Shown: positions 38,074 to 49,947, counted from the stretch's first letter. The stretch: DNA of 64,000 nucleotides from Dickeya lacustris (GCF_029635795.1 NZ_CP114280.1:3720001-3784000), one strand, 5' to 3'. Numbers and translations are program-made. The notes: generated by a model from the sequence alone, not told the origin.

Positions 38074-39051
38074 ATGACTTTCACCTGCCGTTTATGCGCA
38101 TCGTTATTGTGCCGTTTATGCACATTGTTATTGTGCCTGTTCAGCCAGTGTGGCATTGCGGCCATGCCGTCAATGCTCGCGGGCAACCTCTCCAGCGCCG
38201 GGTCTGACACACTGGCAAACCTGATGACATTCTGGGCGGCCGATTTCACGCAGCACTATCCTGGCGTTAATGTGCAGATTCAGGCAGCGGGCTCCTCATC
38301 GGCACCGACCGCGCTGGCAGCGGGCGCGGCCCAGCTTGGCCCGATGAGTCGGCCGATGAAGAGTAGCGAAATCGCGCTATTTGAGCAGCATTACGGCTAC
38401 CCGCCAACGGCGGTTCCTGTCGCGCTGGATGCGTTAGTGGTGCTGGTAAATCAGGATAATCCGCTGCCGGGCCTGACGCTGCGCCAACTGGACGCCATTT
38501 TTTCCATTACGCGCCGCTGTGGGGCGGGGAGTGCGCTGCAACGCTGGCATGAACTGGGGTTGACGGGCGTTTGGCAACAGCGTGCATTGCTGCGTTATGG
38601 GCGTAACTCTGCCTCCGGCACCTATGGATTTTTCAAGCAACGGGCGTTATGTGGCGGGGATTTTTTATCGCAGGTGAATGAATTGCCGGGGTCGGCCTCC
38701 GTGGTACAGGCCGTGGCCGCGTCAGTGAATGCCATTGGCTATGCCAGTATCGGTTTTCGCGCCAGTGGCGTGCGTGTTGTACCGCTTGCTGACGGTGAGA
38801 CCGGTGACTACGTGTTACCCACGGCGGAAACGATCCGCAGTGGGCGTTACCCCTACACCCGTTATCTCTATATTTACATCAATAAGGTGCCCGGCAGGCC
38901 GCTGGAGCCACTGACGGCCGCTTTTCTCGATCGCGTATTGTCGCCGCAAGGGCAGGCGCTGGTCAGTCAGGACGGGTATTTACCGCTGCCAGAATCCACC
39001 CGTGAGCAGGTGCGCCAGCAATTGGCATTGATGGATGTACCCGCCTCTTAA
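38074..39051 (+). CDS. PstS-family phosphate-binding-like periplasmic protein
   Basis: The 325 residues begin with a Cys/Leu-rich signal region, then a PBP-like-2 (PstS) domain. AAGSSSAPTALAAGAAQLGPMS contains Ser residues expected to hold an oxyanion, and YGRNSASGTYGFFKQ carries the second anion-binding loop. It is closer in style to the stand-alone PstS-like proteins seen in pseudomonads than to E. coli PstS, and no pstCAB genes are here. Directly downstream of phoBR, it probably responds to phosphate starvation, though I see no separate Pho box. The signal region contains a 24-bp tandem duplication. Confidence 0.85.
   Translation: MTFTCRLCASLLCRLCTLLLCLFSQCGIAAMPSMLAGNLSSAGSDTLANLMTFWAADFTQHYPGVNVQIQAAGSSSAPTALAAGAAQLGPMSRPMKSSEIALFEQHYGYPPTAVPVALDALVVLVNQDNPLPGLTLRQLDAIFSITRRCGAGSALQRWHELGLTGVWQQRALLRYGRNSASGTYGFFKQRALCGGDFLSQVNELPGSASVVQAVAASVNAIGYASIGFRASGVRVVPLADGETGDYVLPTAETIRSGRYPYTRYLYIYINKVPGRPLEPLTAAFLDRVLSPQGQALVSQDGYLPLPESTREQVRQQLALMDVPAS
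38086..38133 (+). repeat. 24-bp tandem duplication in the PstS-like signal sequence
   Basis: Two units, 38086-38109 and 38110-38133, each start TGCCGTTTATG and end TTATTG and differ at few bases. A third partial copy starts at 38134. They encode repeated CRLC-type octapeptides and lengthen the hydrophobic leader in frame. Confidence 0.9.
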
Positions 39052-39128
39052 CAGAGCGTCGCTCGTTATTTTTGCAGGCGAGTGGATGCTGCCCCAGATT
39101 GAGTACCATACCAGATGACTTACAACGT

Positions 39129-39159
39129 GAAGAATTTTCATCAGTAGTGAAAATTCTTC
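39129..39159 (+). terminator. 12-bp inverted repeat after the PstS-like gene
   Basis: GAAGAATTTTCA and TGAAAATTCTTC pair perfectly around a 7-base loop. The A+T-rich stem and missing T-run make it an untypical terminator; a regulator site is also possible. Confidence 0.5.
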
Positions 39160-39352
39160 CATTGTGGTTACTGCGCCCGCATGACACGATGCACTCATAT
39201 TAGCCGTCTGGATGGCTAAAGAATTCAGTGGCGTAATTATTTCTCTTAGAAATCAATTCTATTTTACTTAAAAATCAAATGATGAGTGGCGCAGATGAAA
39301 CGGGCGTTCGTTGCCCCGCCGCCACATCGTCTGACGAGCAAGGGAGCACAGC

Positions 39353-40459
39353 ATGACTCAAGCCATTCCTCCGTTTCGCGCCGATGTCGTCGGCAGTTTG
39401 TTGCGTCCGGCTGCTATCAAGCAGGCCCGTTTGCAGTTTCAGGCGGCAGAAATCGATGCTGCGGCACTGCGCCAAATAGAAGATAGCGAAATTCAACGCG
39501 CAGTTACGCTACAGCGTGCTGCGGGTCTGCAATTGGTGACGGATGGCGAGTTTCGCCGTGCCTGGTGGCATTTTGATTTTTTTGACAATCTCAACGGCGT
39601 TGAGCGTTATGAAGCGGAACAGGGTATTCAGTTTACCGGGGTGCAAACTAAAGCACGTGGCGTGAAGGTGACGGGGAAAATCAGCTTTAATCCACAGCAC
39701 CCGATGCTGGAGGATTTCCGTTTCCTGCACAGTATCTCCGGCGATGCGGTAGCCAAAATGACGATTCCAAGCCCGAGCGTGCTGCATTTTCGCGGCGGTC
39801 GTAAAGTGATAGACAGTACGGTTTATCCTGATTTAGCTGATTATTTTGACGACCTGGCGCAAACCTGGCGCGATGCGATTCGCGCTTTTTATGATGCGGG
39901 CTGCCGTTATCTGCAACTGGATGACACCGTATGGGCCTATTTGTGCTCTGAAGACCAGAAGCGCCAAATTCGTGAGCGTGGCGATGATCCTGATGTTCTG
40001 CGTGAGACGTATGCCAACGTGTTGAACAAAGCGCTCGAAGGCAAGCCTGATGACTTGGTGGTGGGGCTGCATGTCTGCCGGGGCAATTTCCGCTCCACCT
40101 GGATTTCAGAAGGAGGCTATGAGCCCGTAGCGGAAACGCTGTTCGGTAATGTGAATGTGGATGCCTTCTTTTTGGAATATGACACCGAGCGTGCCGGCGG
40201 ATTCGAGCCATTACGCTTTATTAAACCGGGCCATCAAAAAGTTGTTCTGGGATTGATAACGACCAAAACCGGTGCGCTGGAATCGGTTGATGCAGTAAAA
40301 CATCGAATTGCCGAAGCGTCGCGTTATGTCCCGCTTGATCAATTATGCCTGAGTCCTCAGTGCGGGTTCGCGTCAACAGAAGAGGGCAATACGCTTTCAG
40401 AAGAAGAGCAATGGGCCAAATTGCAGCGTGTGGTAGAGATAGCTGCTCAGGTTTGGTAG
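39353..40459 (+). CDS. cobalamin-independent methionine synthase II family protein (paralogue 2)
   Basis: The 368 residues equal the C-terminal catalytic half of MetE and resemble Bacillus YxjG/YxjH. Zinc ligands H240 and C242 (GLHVCRG), E275 (FFLEYDT) and C337 (SPQCGF) are present, as is the pocket stretch DGEFRRAWWHFDFF at 64-77. It probably methylates homocysteine or a related thiol from a small methyl donor, since it lacks the folate-binding MetE N-domain; the donor is unknown. It is monocistronic with its own terminator. A divergent paralogue lies at 22205. Confidence 0.9.
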   Translation: MTQAIPPFRADVVGSLLRPAAIKQARLQFQAAEIDAAALRQIEDSEIQRAVTLQRAAGLQLVTDGEFRRAWWHFDFFDNLNGVERYEAEQGIQFTGVQTKARGVKVTGKISFNPQHPMLEDFRFLHSISGDAVAKMTIPSPSVLHFRGGRKVIDSTVYPDLADYFDDLAQTWRDAIRAFYDAGCRYLQLDDTVWAYLCSEDQKRQIRERGDDPDVLRETYANVLNKALEGKPDDLVVGLHVCRGNFRSTWISEGGYEPVAETLFGNVNVDAFFLEYDTERAGGFEPLRFIKPGHQKVVLGLITTKTGALESVDAVKHRIAEASRYVPLDQLCLSPQCGFASTEEGNTLSEEEQWAKLQRVVEIAAQVW

Positions 40460-40490
40460 TTGCTCGCATCAGCAAATAAGAGACTTTTTA

Positions 40491-40520
40491 TAACGCCGGT
40501 TGCGCATACCGGCGTTTTTT
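40491..40520 (+). terminator. intrinsic terminator of the second MetE-like gene
   Basis: AACGCCGGT and ACCGGCGTT form a perfect stem around TGCGCAT, followed by TTTT. Confidence 0.88.
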
Positions 40521-40862
40521 ATTTCGATAAGTTTTTAATATGGTTGATTGTTGTTCTATTCGGCTTTATGTGGCATGTCTTTCGCACTAAAAAGCGTGTT
40601 TATGCACAAATCATGTATAGCTTGTTATAAAAATATCAATCAATAAAACCAAATATTTATCATTTATCAGAATAATGCTCTGCTTTACCGATCTCGTATT
40701 GCCTTTTATCGCTATAAACGTTTTACTTAGCCCCCATTAACGCTGTGCAATAAATCCTCACATCTATAAACCTGCACATCGCACGTGCGCACTTTATGTT
40801 GCGCCCGCTTGACGCCCGGTTTTACCGGCAACACCATTTTTACAGGCAACAACAACATACTT
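40521..40862 (+). other. brnQ leader region
   Basis: About 340 bases, A+T rich to about 40790, with no convincing gene. It should hold the brnQ promoter and a long 5' leader. No Leu/Ile/Val-rich leader peptide was found. An 18-bp imperfect duplication is at 40820-40855. Confidence 0.5.
40820..40855 (+). repeat. imperfect 18-bp tandem duplication before brnQ
   Basis: TTTTACCGGCAACACCAT (40820) and TTTTACAGGCAACAACAA (40838) differ at three positions. The second copy ends 7 bases before the brnQ ATG, in the ribosome-binding region. Confidence 0.8.
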
Positions 40863-42182
40863 ATGAGTCATCGTTTAACTTCCAAAGATATCGTGGCATT
40901 GGGCTTTATGACCTTTGCCCTGTTTGTCGGTGCTGGCAACATCATTTTCCCGCCTATGGTTGGTCAACAGGCCGGGGAGCATGTCTGGATTGCGGCATTA
41001 GGCTTTTTGATTACGGCCGTAGGTCTGCCGGTATTGACTGTGATAGCGCTGGCGCGCGTGGGCGGAGGGATTGATTCACTCAGCAACCCTATTGGCAAAA
41101 AAGCCGGTGTGTTGCTGGCGACGGTCTGCTATCTGGCGGTTGGCCCGCTGTTTGCCACACCGCGCACGGCAACCGTCTCCTTCGAAGTCGGCATTGCGCC
41201 GCTGATGGGGGCGGGAGCCGCTCCGCTGCTTATCTACAGCCTTATCTATTTTGCCATCGTCATTGCGATTTCTCTCTATCCTGGACGTTTGCTTGATACG
41301 GTTGGCCACATTCTGGCTCCGGTAAAAATTCTGGCATTGACCGTGCTGGGTATCGCTGCCGTGCTATGGCCGGCAGGCACATCGGCACCGGCAACCGATG
41401 CTTATCAGCAGGTGCCGTTTTCCAGCGGTTTTGTGAACGGTTATCTGACCATGGATACCCTGGGCGCACTGGTATTTGGCATTGTGATTGTGAACGCGGC
41501 ACGTTCTCGTGGCGTTAACGATGCCGGTTTACTGACGCGCTACACCATTTTGGCCGGGGTGATTGCGGGTGTTGGCTTAACACTTGTGTACCTGAGCCTG
41601 TTCTACCTCGGGTCTTTCAGCGGTTCGCTTGTACCGGGCGCGCAAAATGGCGCAGAAATTCTGCATGCCTATGTACAATTTACCTTTGGTACGCTCGGCA
41701 GTAGTTTCCTGGCGTTGCTTATCTTTATTGCATGCATGGTAACAGCGGTAGGTTTGACTTGCGCCTGTGCTGAGTTTTTTGCTCAGTATTTGCCGCTTTC
41801 TTACCGTGCGTTGGTGTTTATTCTGGGCGTGTTTTCAATGGTGGTGTCCAATCTTGGTTTAAGCCATCTGATTCAGCTTTCTATCCCGGTGCTGACTGCC
41901 ATTTATCCGCCGTGTATCGTATTGGTATTATTGAGCTTTACTCGTCGCTGGTGGAATAACAGTAGTCATGTGATTGCGCCGGTTATGTTGGTCAGCTTGC
42001 TGTTTGGCCTGATTGACGGTATCAAGTCATCGGCGTTTGCAACGCTGCTGCCAGCCTGGACACAAAGTTTGCCGATGAGCGCGCAAGGGTTGGCCTGGTT
42101 GCCGCCGTCACTGGTTATTCTGCTGGTCGTGGCGATTTATGATCGTCTTTCCGCCCGTCAGGAAGTGACCGCTCACTCCTGA
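40863..42182 (+). CDS. brnQ: branched-chain amino acid transport system II carrier protein
   Basis: BrnQ is a sodium-coupled importer of leucine, isoleucine and valine. The 439 residues form about twelve membrane segments. The start [58 protein letters not shown] and [19 protein letters not shown] match the family closely. ATG 40863 gives the normal MSHRLTSKD start; an upstream in-frame ATG at 40785 lies in the leader. It is followed by its own terminator and then proY, as in E. coli. Confidence 0.97.
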   Translation: MSHRLTSKDIVALGFMTFALFVGAGNIIFPPMVGQQAGEHVWIAALGFLITAVGLPVLTVIALARVGGGIDSLSNPIGKKAGVLLATVCYLAVGPLFATPRTATVSFEVGIAPLMGAGAAPLLIYSLIYFAIVIAISLYPGRLLDTVGHILAPVKILALTVLGIAAVLWPAGTSAPATDAYQQVPFSSGFVNGYLTMDTLGALVFGIVIVNAARSRGVNDAGLLTRYTILAGVIAGVGLTLVYLSLFYLGSFSGSLVPGAQNGAEILHAYVQFTFGTLGSSFLALLIFIACMVTAVGLTCACAEFFAQYLPLSYRALVFILGVFSMVVSNLGLSHLIQLSIPVLTAIYPPCIVLVLLSFTRRWWNNSSHVIAPVMLVSLLFGLIDGIKSSAFATLLPAWTQSLPMSAQGLAWLPPSLVILLVVAIYDRLSARQEVTAHS

Positions 42183-42205
42183 TTGATGACGGAGTAACCG
42201 CTTTT

Positions 42206-42238
42206 CACCACAGGCATCGTCTGCCTGTGGTTTTTTTC
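42206..42238 (+). terminator. intrinsic terminator between brnQ and proY
   Basis: CCACAGGCA and TGCCTGTGG form a stem, followed by seven T. Confidence 0.9.
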
Positions 42239-42263
42239 GTTTGTAAAACAGGGTTGCTTATTT

Positions 42264-43616
42264 ATGGAACAACACTCCCGTCTCAAGCGCGGCTTAAGTA
42301 CGCGGCATATCCGTTTTATTGCGCTGGGTTCTGCTATTGGTACTGGGCTGTTTTATGGTTCGGCCAGCGCTATCCAGATGGCTGGCCCCAGCGTACTGCT
42401 GGCATACCTGATTGGCGGCGTTTTTGCTTATATCATCATGCGCGCCTTGGGGGAGATGTCTGTTAACAACCCACAAGCCAGCTCGTTTTCACGCTATGCG
42501 CGAGATTATCTCGGCCCGCTTGCCGGTTACATTACCGGCTGGACGTACTGTTTTGAAATGCTGATTGTGGCGATTGCCGATGTCACCGCTTTCGGTATTT
42601 ATATGGGCGTCTGGTTCCCGGCTGTGCCGCATTGGGTGTGGGTGCTCAGTGTGGTGTTGATAATCGGCGCTATCAACCTGATGAATGTGAAAGTGTTTGG
42701 CGAGCTGGAGTTCTGGCTGTCGTTTTTTAAAGTCGCCACTATTGTGGTGATGATTATTGCCGGTGTCGGCATCATCATCTGGGGGATTGGCAACGGCGGC
42801 GAGCCTACCGGTATCCATAATTTATGGACTAACGGCGGTTTTTTCAGTAACGGCGTGATGGGCATGATCCTGTCGTTGCAGATGGTGATGTTTGCTTATG
42901 GTGGTGTCGAGATAATCGGTATTACCGCAGGCGAAGCCAAAGAACCGCATAAATCGATTCCGCACGCCATCAATTCGGTGCCGTGGCGTATTTTGGTGTT
43001 TTATGTCGGTACGCTGTTTGTGATTATGTCTATCTACCCATGGAATCAAGTGGGCACTAACGGCAGCCCGTTCGTGCTCACTTTCCAGCATATGGGCATC
43101 ACTGCCGCAGCGGGCATACTGAATTTTGTGGTGATCACCGCGTCACTGTCGGCTATCAATAGCGATGTGTTTGGCGTTGGCCGAATGCTGCACGGCATGG
43201 CGGAGCAAGGGCATGCCCCAAAAATCTTCAGCCGCCTGTCAAAGCGAGGAACGCCATGGGTGACGGTGCTTGTCATGGTGCTGGCCTTGCTAGTCGCGGT
43301 ATACCTGAATTACGTGATGCCTGAGAATGTCTTTCTGGTCATCGCGTCACTGGCAACGTTCGCCACAGTGTGGGTATGGATAATGATTTTGTGCTCACAA
43401 ATCGCCTTTCGCCGCCAATTAGGGCGTGAGCAGGCGAAAGCGCTGGCATTTCCTCTGCCTGGCGGCACGGTGACAGCTGTAATCGGGGTGGTGTTTTTGC
43501 TGTTTATCATTGGCCTTATTGGCTATTTCCCTGATACCCGCATCGCCCTGTATGCAGGAGCCGGTTGGATAGTCTTGCTGCTGATGAGTTATGCGCTGCG
43601 CCGTCGGCGAGCATAG
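42264..43616 (+). CDS. proY: proline-specific permease ProY (APC family)
   Basis: This amino acid/polyamine/organocation permease has 450 residues and twelve membrane helices. The family start [20 protein letters not shown] gives the GSAIGTGL substrate motif of helix 1; [20 protein letters not shown] and [20 protein letters not shown] follow. In Salmonella ProY is a cryptic proline transporter, so specificity here is by homology. It is separate from brnQ by a terminator and convergent with the peroxiredoxin gene. Confidence 0.93.
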   Translation: MEQHSRLKRGLSTRHIRFIALGSAIGTGLFYGSASAIQMAGPSVLLAYLIGGVFAYIIMRALGEMSVNNPQASSFSRYARDYLGPLAGYITGWTYCFEMLIVAIADVTAFGIYMGVWFPAVPHWVWVLSVVLIIGAINLMNVKVFGELEFWLSFFKVATIVVMIIAGVGIIIWGIGNGGEPTGIHNLWTNGGFFSNGVMGMILSLQMVMFAYGGVEIIGITAGEAKEPHKSIPHAINSVPWRILVFYVGTLFVIMSIYPWNQVGTNGSPFVLTFQHMGITAAAGILNFVVITASLSAINSDVFGVGRMLHGMAEQGHAPKIFSRLSKRGTPWVTVLVMVLALLVAVYLNYVMPENVFLVIASLATFATVWVWIMILCSQIAFRRQLGREQAKALAFPLPGGTVTAVIGVVFLLFIIGLIGYFPDTRIALYAGAGWIVLLLMSYALRRRRA

Positions 43617-43664
43617 CGTTATACGTTCGGCCCTTCGCTAACGGTGTTGTCATGCCGTTAGCGA

Positions 43665-43700
43665 TAAAAAAAAGCCAGTGGTATCAGCCACTGGCTTTTT
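43665..43700. terminator. bidirectional terminator between proY and the peroxiredoxin gene
   Basis: AAAGCCAGTGG and CCACTGGCTTT form an 11-bp stem with loop TATCAG, with an A-run before and a T-run after. It can end transcription from both sides. Confidence 0.9.
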
Positions 43701-43715
43701 ACTACGCTGCAACGA

Positions 43716-44318
43716 TTACAGGTTGTTGGCGTTTTCTTTCAGGTATTTGGCTACGCCATCCGGGGAAGCACCCATACCGGCTTTGCCTTTTTCCCACTGT
43801 GCCGGGCAGACATCGCCATGTTCTTCGTGGAATTGCAGCGCATCAACCATACGCAGCATTTCGTCGATGTTACGACCCAGCGGCAGGTCATTGACCACCT
43901 GATGACGCACGATACCGTTTTTATCAATCAGGAACGAACCGCGCAGCGCAACACCGGCATCCGGGTGTTCGATGCCATAGGCTTGCTGAATCTCACGTTT
44001 GATGTCTGCAACCATCGCGTACTTCACTTCACCGATGCCGCCTTGTTCGACAGGCGTTTTACGCCAGGCGTTGTGTACGAACTCAGAGTCAAAAGATACG
44101 CCGACCACTTCAACACCGCGCTTTTGGAACTCTTCATAGCGGTGATCAAACGCAATCAGCTCTGACGGGCATACGAAGGTGAAGTCCATCGGCCAGAAGA
44201 AGATCACCGCCGGTTTACCGTTGATGTGCTTTTTCAGATTAAAGTTCTCAACGATTTCCCCGCTTCCCAGTACGGCAGCGGCAGTGAAGTCAGGGGCAGG
44301 ACGAGTTACCAGGACCAT
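43716..44318 (-). CDS. 2-Cys peroxiredoxin (AhpC/TSA family)
   Basis: The 200-residue enzyme reduces hydrogen peroxide and organic peroxides in the cytoplasm. The peroxidatic Cys50 is in DFTFVCPSE and the resolving Cys171 in HGDVCPAQW, the typical 2-Cys pattern; there is no fused glutaredoxin domain. ATG 44318 has AGGAG 7 bases before it and gives the normal MVLVTRPAPDF start, so the 34 upstream in-frame residues are not coding. Often named peroxiredoxin C (prxC) in related genomes. It is monocistronic. Confidence 0.94.
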   Translation of the reverse strand: MVLVTRPAPDFTAAAVLGSGEIVENFNLKKHINGKPAVIFFWPMDFTFVCPSELIAFDHRYEEFQKRGVEVVGVSFDSEFVHNAWRKTPVEQGGIGEVKYAMVADIKREIQQAYGIEHPDAGVALRGSFLIDKNGIVRHQVVNDLPLGRNIDEMLRMVDALQFHEEHGDVCPAQWEKGKAGMGASPDGVAKYLKENANNL

Positions 44319-44519
44319 AATTACTCCTGTTATAGAACGGTTAATGAAGAATAGGTATGTAACAAACGCCGTAAGTATAGGTACAGCCTGCCAGTGAATA
44401 AAGTGAAAGCGACCAATCAATAAGATAGCTTTTGTCTATCGAATCAATTGATGATTCTTTTCATTGGCAGGCAACCTCCCAGGCAGACAACATGGTGATG
44501 AGACGTTTCGCCACGTTGC

Positions 44520-45125
44520 TTACGGTGCCATGTTAGCCCGGCCATCAAGCTGGCCTGTTTTTGCCTGATGCATCATACGAGGATAGAACTGCCAGAATAA
44601 TGTTTCAAATTGAGGATAGCCTCGTTCGATATCGCTAAATGATCCAGAAAGCGCCGCCAGTTTCGGACGACGAAGCGACATGCGGTGTAGAACATTGCCA
44701 ATAAAATCCAATTCGGCATAGCGCTCCAGCCAACGCTCTGCCCACAGATATTCGGTGAGGTGGCGAAAACGCTCAGGCGTCTGTGGCAAGTGTGGCGTAA
44801 TGTGCTGCTGTACATTGTGAACAAACTGCTGAAGCGCGATGGCGGGCTCAAGCGTCGTCCAGTGCCGGGCCAGAAAGTGATCCCACAGCACATCCAGCGC
44901 TATCGGTGCGACGCGGCGATAGGCGGGGCTAAAATCACGACAGGCGGCACGGACTTCAGGCAGGCCATCTGTCAGGGTATCAATGCGCCGATGTAATCGA
45001 ATGCCGGAGACAATCTCCGCCGAATAGACGCCTTCCGGGTTGCCTCGCACAAAATCAGCCATCAAGTTGCCGGTTAACGAGCTTTGCGCCAGCGTGGCGA
45101 GATGCAGATGAGCAAGAAAATTCAT
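44520..45125 (-). CDS. acpH: acyl carrier protein phosphodiesterase
   Basis: AcpH removes the 4'-phosphopantetheine arm from holo-acyl carrier protein. The 201 residues match the family: [20 protein letters not shown] at the start, [15 protein letters not shown] with its HD-like metal Asp, [26 protein letters not shown] and the C-terminal FWQFYPRMM. It is divergent from queA, as in E. coli. Confidence 0.95.
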   Translation of the reverse strand: MNFLAHLHLATLAQSSLTGNLMADFVRGNPEGVYSAEIVSGIRLHRRIDTLTDGLPEVRAACRDFSPAYRRVAPIALDVLWDHFLARHWTTLEPAIALQQFVHNVQQHITPHLPQTPERFRHLTEYLWAERWLERYAELDFIGNVLHRMSLRRPKLAALSGSFSDIERGYPQFETLFWQFYPRMMHQAKTGQLDGRANMAP

Positions 45126-45347
45126 GGCAGGCAGTGATTCCTGTTCTGGCTAGCGAGGATGAGGTATCGCGTCAGTATAATCGTGTTGCTGTTTGCGGTG
45201 GCAGTATTTAGCCGATGAGCGTCGATGAAATGGAATGCGCCTCCCAGCCATTTACGCCTGTGCCGCTTATTTCTTGCAGCCAGCTCCGGTGGGCTCTAGA
45301 CTAAGCCGCCTATTTTGTTTCATGTATCAAAAATTAAGTGGATAGCC

Positions 45348-46415
45348 ATGCGTGTTTCCGATTTTTCGTTTGAATTGCCTGAGTCTTTAATTGCCCGCTA
45401 CCCGCAGGCAACGCGCAGCGGCTGCCGCCTGTTGTCGTTGGATGGGCCAACCGGAGCGGTTTCTCATGGCGTGTTCACAGACCTGTTGGATAAGTTACAG
45501 CCTGGCGATTTGCTGGTCTTCAATAATACCCGGGTGATACCGGCGCGGCTGTTTGGCCGCAAGGCCAGTGGCGGCAAACTCGAAGTGTTGGTTGAAAGAG
45601 TGCTCGATGACAGGCGCGTGCTGGCGCATGTTCGCGCCTCAAAAGCCCCGAAGCCCGGTGCTGAGTTATTGTTGGGCGAGGAGGAGAGCGTTAAAGCCAC
45701 GATGCTGGCACGCCATGACGCATTATTTGAAATTCGTTTTGATGATGCGCGCGATGTGTTGACTATTCTCAATGACATCGGGCATATGCCGCTGCCACCC
45801 TATATTGACCGCCCTGACGAGGCGGCGGATCGCGAGTTATACCAGACGGTATACGGCGAGCGTCCCGGTGCGGTGGCTGCGCCTACAGCGGGCCTGCACT
45901 TTGATGAGCCGCTGCTGGCCGCGTTGAGAGAAAAAGGCATACAAATGGCGTTCGTGACGCTGCATGTCGGTGCAGGCACGTTCCAGCCAGTCAGAGTGGA
46001 AACGATTGAAGAACACGTGATGCATGCCGAATACGCCGAAGTGCCGCCGGAGGTGGTCGAGGCCGTGTTGGCGTGCAAAGCGCGCGGTAATCGTGTGATT
46101 GCGGTGGGTACAACGTCGGTGCGCTCGCTGGAGAGCGCAGCCAGAGCCAGTCAACAGGCGCTGATCGCGCCGTTTTTTGGTGATACCCGTATCTTTATCT
46201 ACCCCGGTTATCACTATCAGGTCGTGGATGCGCTGGTGACGAATTTTCATTTACCGGAGTCCACGCTGATTATGTTGGTTTCGGCGTTTGCCGGTTATCA
46301 ACACACCATGGCGGCCTACCATCAGGCTGTTGCGGCGCAATATCGCTTTTTTAGTTATGGGGATGCCATGTACATCACCCATAATCCGGCCGCCGAACAA
46401 GAGCAGATCGGTTAA
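45348..46415 (+). CDS. queA: tRNA preQ1(34) S-adenosylmethionine ribosyltransferase-isomerase
   Basis: QueA transfers and rearranges the ribosyl part of S-adenosylmethionine onto preQ1 in tRNA, giving epoxyqueuosine. The 355 residues include [47 protein letters not shown] and [11 protein letters not shown], plus the C-terminal [15 protein letters not shown] 45348 restores the usual [11 protein letters not shown] start. Together with tgt next door it makes queuosine in GUN-anticodon tRNAs. Confidence 0.97.
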   Translation: MRVSDFSFELPESLIARYPQATRSGCRLLSLDGPTGAVSHGVFTDLLDKLQPGDLLVFNNTRVIPARLFGRKASGGKLEVLVERVLDDRRVLAHVRASKAPKPGAELLLGEEESVKATMLARHDALFEIRFDDARDVLTILNDIGHMPLPPYIDRPDEAADRELYQTVYGERPGAVAAPTAGLHFDEPLLAALREKGIQMAFVTLHVGAGTFQPVRVETIEEHVMHAEYAEVPPEVVEAVLACKARGNRVIAVGTTSVRSLESAARASQQALIAPFFGDTRIFIYPGYHYQVVDALVTNFHLPESTLIMLVSAFAGYQHTMAAYHQAVAAQYRFFSYGDAMYITHNPAAEQEQIG

Positions 46416-46463
46416 TCCGGTATTTTCATACCGCAGGTGACACCTGTGGGTATTCAATGAGGT

Positions 46464-46484
46464 CATCAGACTGTTTTTCTGATG
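46464..46484 (+). promoter_or_regulatory. hairpin abutting the tgt ribosome site
   Basis: CATCAGA and TCTGATG pair around CTGTTTT. The stem ends two bases before GGAGG (46487-46491), and GTG follows at 46496. It may tune tgt translation; there is no direct evidence. Confidence 0.4.
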
Positions 46485-46495
46485 CTGGAGGTTAA

Positions 46496-47659
<1,164 letters not shown>

Positions 47660-47725
47660 ACACGTTGGCGTGGCATAAGCGTTTTATAGATAACTGTTGT
47701 TTTGATAACTAAAGAGGACATTTAG

Positions 47726-48061
47726 ATGAGTTTTTTCATTTCTGATGCTGTAGCAGCAACTGCAGGTGCTCCGGCTCAGGGAAGCCCGTACTCTCTGGTG
47801 ATTATGCTGGCCGTATTCGGTCTGATCTTCTATTTCATGATCCTGCGCCCGCAGCAAAAGCGTGCCAAAGAGCATAAAAAACTGATGGATTCCATCAGCA
47901 AAGGTGACGAAGTATTAACCAATGGTGGATTGGTTGGGCGCGTGACCAAGGTGGCGGATAATGGATTTATCACCATCGCTCTGAACGAGACGAACGAAGT
48001 CGTTATCAAACGTGACTACGTGACGTCCGTACTGCCGAAGGGTACCATGAAGGCCCTGTAA
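47726..48061 (+). CDS. yajC: Sec translocon accessory subunit YajC
   Basis: The 111-residue inner-membrane protein has one span (about 22-42, [16 protein letters not shown]) and a cytoplasmic domain ([18 protein letters not shown]). It associates with SecDF in the holo-translocon. The ATG follows AGAGGA. secD starts 28 bases after it. Confidence 0.98.
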   Translation: MSFFISDAVAATAGAPAQGSPYSLVIMLAVFGLIFYFMILRPQQKRAKEHKKLMDSISKGDEVLTNGGLVGRVTKVADNGFITIALNETNEVVIKRDYVTSVLPKGTMKAL

Positions 48062-48089
48062 TCTTTCGACTTTCCCGAAGGGAACTATC

Positions 48090-49937
48090 GTGTTAAACCG
48101 TTATCCTCTGTGGAAGTATCTGACGCTGGTTGTGACGATTGTCATCGGCCTGCTATATGCACTTCCTAACCTCTATGGTGAGGATCCGGCCATTCAGGTC
48201 ACTGGCGCGCGCGGAACCGCCGCCAGTGAATCTACGCTGGTCCAGATCCAGAACGTGTTAAAAGAACAAAACATCGTCAGCAAATCCATCGTATTGGAAA
48301 ATGGTGCCATTCTGGCACGTTTCAGTACGCCAGATGTGCAGCTTCGCGCACGCGAAGTGTTGCTAAATGGGTTGGGCGAGAAATTTGTTGTGGCGCTCAA
48401 CCTTGCCCCATCTACACCCAACTGGCTGCGCAGGCTGGGAGCAGAGCCCATGAAACTGGGTCTTGACCTGCGTGGTGGTGTGCATTTCCTGATGGAAGTG
48501 GACATGGATACAGCGCTAGGCAAGCTGCAAGAGCAGACGCTGGATTCGCTGCGTAGTGATTTGCGCGAAAAAGACATCAAATATGCGTCGGTGCGTAAAT
48601 CGGATAACTATGGCGTGGAAATCCTGTTCCGTGACGCCCAGCTTCGTGATGAAGCCAGTAATTATTTGACGCCGCGTCACCGCGATTTGGTTATCAGTTC
48701 GAATGGTAGCGATGCGCTGCGTGCGGTGATGAGTGATGCGCGTCTGCGTGAAGCCCGCGAGTACGCAGTACAGCAGAACATCAATATCTTACGTAACCGT
48801 GTTAACCAGCTTGGTGTCGCCGAGCCGCTGGTACAGCGTCAGGGTGCCGATCGTATTGTGGTCGAACTGCCGGGTATTCAAGACACGGCGCGCGCCAAGG
48901 AGATTCTCGGGGCGACGGCGACGCTAGAATTCCGTTTGGTAAACAGCAATGTTGACCCGGTTGCGCTGGCTAATGGTCGAGTGCCTGGCGATACCGAAGT
49001 GATGAATATGCGTGAAGGCGGCCCGGTGGCGCTTTATAAGCGCGTTATTCTGACCGGTGATCACATTACCGATTCCACGTCGGGTAATGATGAATACAAC
49101 CGCCCGCAGGTCAATATTTCACTGGATAGCGCCGGTGGCAACATGATGTCCAACTTCACCAAGGACAACATTGGTAAGCCGATGGCAACCCTGTTTGTGG
49201 AATACAAGGACAGCGGTAAGAAAGATGCCAATGGCCGCGCGGTTCTGGAAAAACAGGAAGAGGTGATTAACGTCGCCACCATTCAGTCTCGTCTGGGTAA
49301 CAGCTTCCGCATTACTGGTATCAATAACCCGAATGAAGCGCGTCAGTTGTCGCTGTTGCTGCGAGCCGGTGCGCTGATTGCGCCGATTCAAATCGTTGAA
49401 GAGCGAACCATTGGCCCAACGCTGGGTATGCAGAACATCACTCAGGGTCTGGAAGCGTGTCTTGCCGGTCTGGCGGTATCTATCCTGTTTATGATCTTCT
49501 TCTACAAGAAGTTCGGCATGATTGCGACCTCCGCGCTGTTGTTAAACTTGGTGTTGGTCGTCGGCGTCATGTCACTGCTGCCGGGGGCGACGCTCACCAT
49601 GCCTGGGATTGCAGGTATTGTGCTGACGCTGGCGGTAGCGGTAGATGCTAACGTGCTTATCAACGAGCGTATCAAAGAAGAATTGAGCAACGGGCGTAGC
49701 GTTCAGCAGGCGATTGATGAAGGTTACAAAGGTGCGTTTAGCTCCATCTTCGATGCCAACGTCACGACGCTGATTAAGGTCATTATCCTGTATGCCGTTG
49801 GTACAGGCTCTATCAAAGGATTTGCGATTACGACCGGTATTGGTGTGGCGACATCGATGTTTACTGCGATCGTGGGAACCCGTGCCATCGTCAACCTGCT
49901 GTACGGCGGCAAGCGCATTAAAAAGCTGTCTATCTGA
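48090..49937 (+). CDS. secD: protein translocase subunit SecD
   Basis: SecD with SecF uses the proton gradient to pull proteins out of the SecYEG channel on the periplasmic side. The 615 residues have a first membrane helix near the N-terminus ([20 protein letters not shown]), the conserved [16 protein letters not shown], a large periplasmic P1 domain and five C-terminal helices with [19 protein letters not shown]. The start is GTG 48090 after AGGGAA. Confidence 0.98.
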   Translation: MLNRYPLWKYLTLVVTIVIGLLYALPNLYGEDPAIQVTGARGTAASESTLVQIQNVLKEQNIVSKSIVLENGAILARFSTPDVQLRAREVLLNGLGEKFVVALNLAPSTPNWLRRLGAEPMKLGLDLRGGVHFLMEVDMDTALGKLQEQTLDSLRSDLREKDIKYASVRKSDNYGVEILFRDAQLRDEASNYLTPRHRDLVISSNGSDALRAVMSDARLREAREYAVQQNINILRNRVNQLGVAEPLVQRQGADRIVVELPGIQDTARAKEILGATATLEFRLVNSNVDPVALANGRVPGDTEVMNMREGGPVALYKRVILTGDHITDSTSGNDEYNRPQVNISLDSAGGNMMSNFTKDNIGKPMATLFVEYKDSGKKDANGRAVLEKQEEVINVATIQSRLGNSFRITGINNPNEARQLSLLLRAGALIAPIQIVEERTIGPTLGMQNITQGLEACLAGLAVSILFMIFFYKKFGMIATSALLLNLVLVVGVMSLLPGATLTMPGIAGIVLTLAVAVDANVLINERIKEELSNGRSVQQAIDEGYKGAFSSIFDANVTTLIKVIILYAVGTGSIKGFAITTGIGVATSMFTAIVGTRAIVNLLYGGKRIKKLSI

Positions 49938-49947
49938 GGAGTGCGTT

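Noticed and set aside
44321..44420. N-terminal extension of the peroxiredoxin
   Set aside because: The extension lies before a strong AGGAG site and is not found in the family; the start at 44318 is normal.
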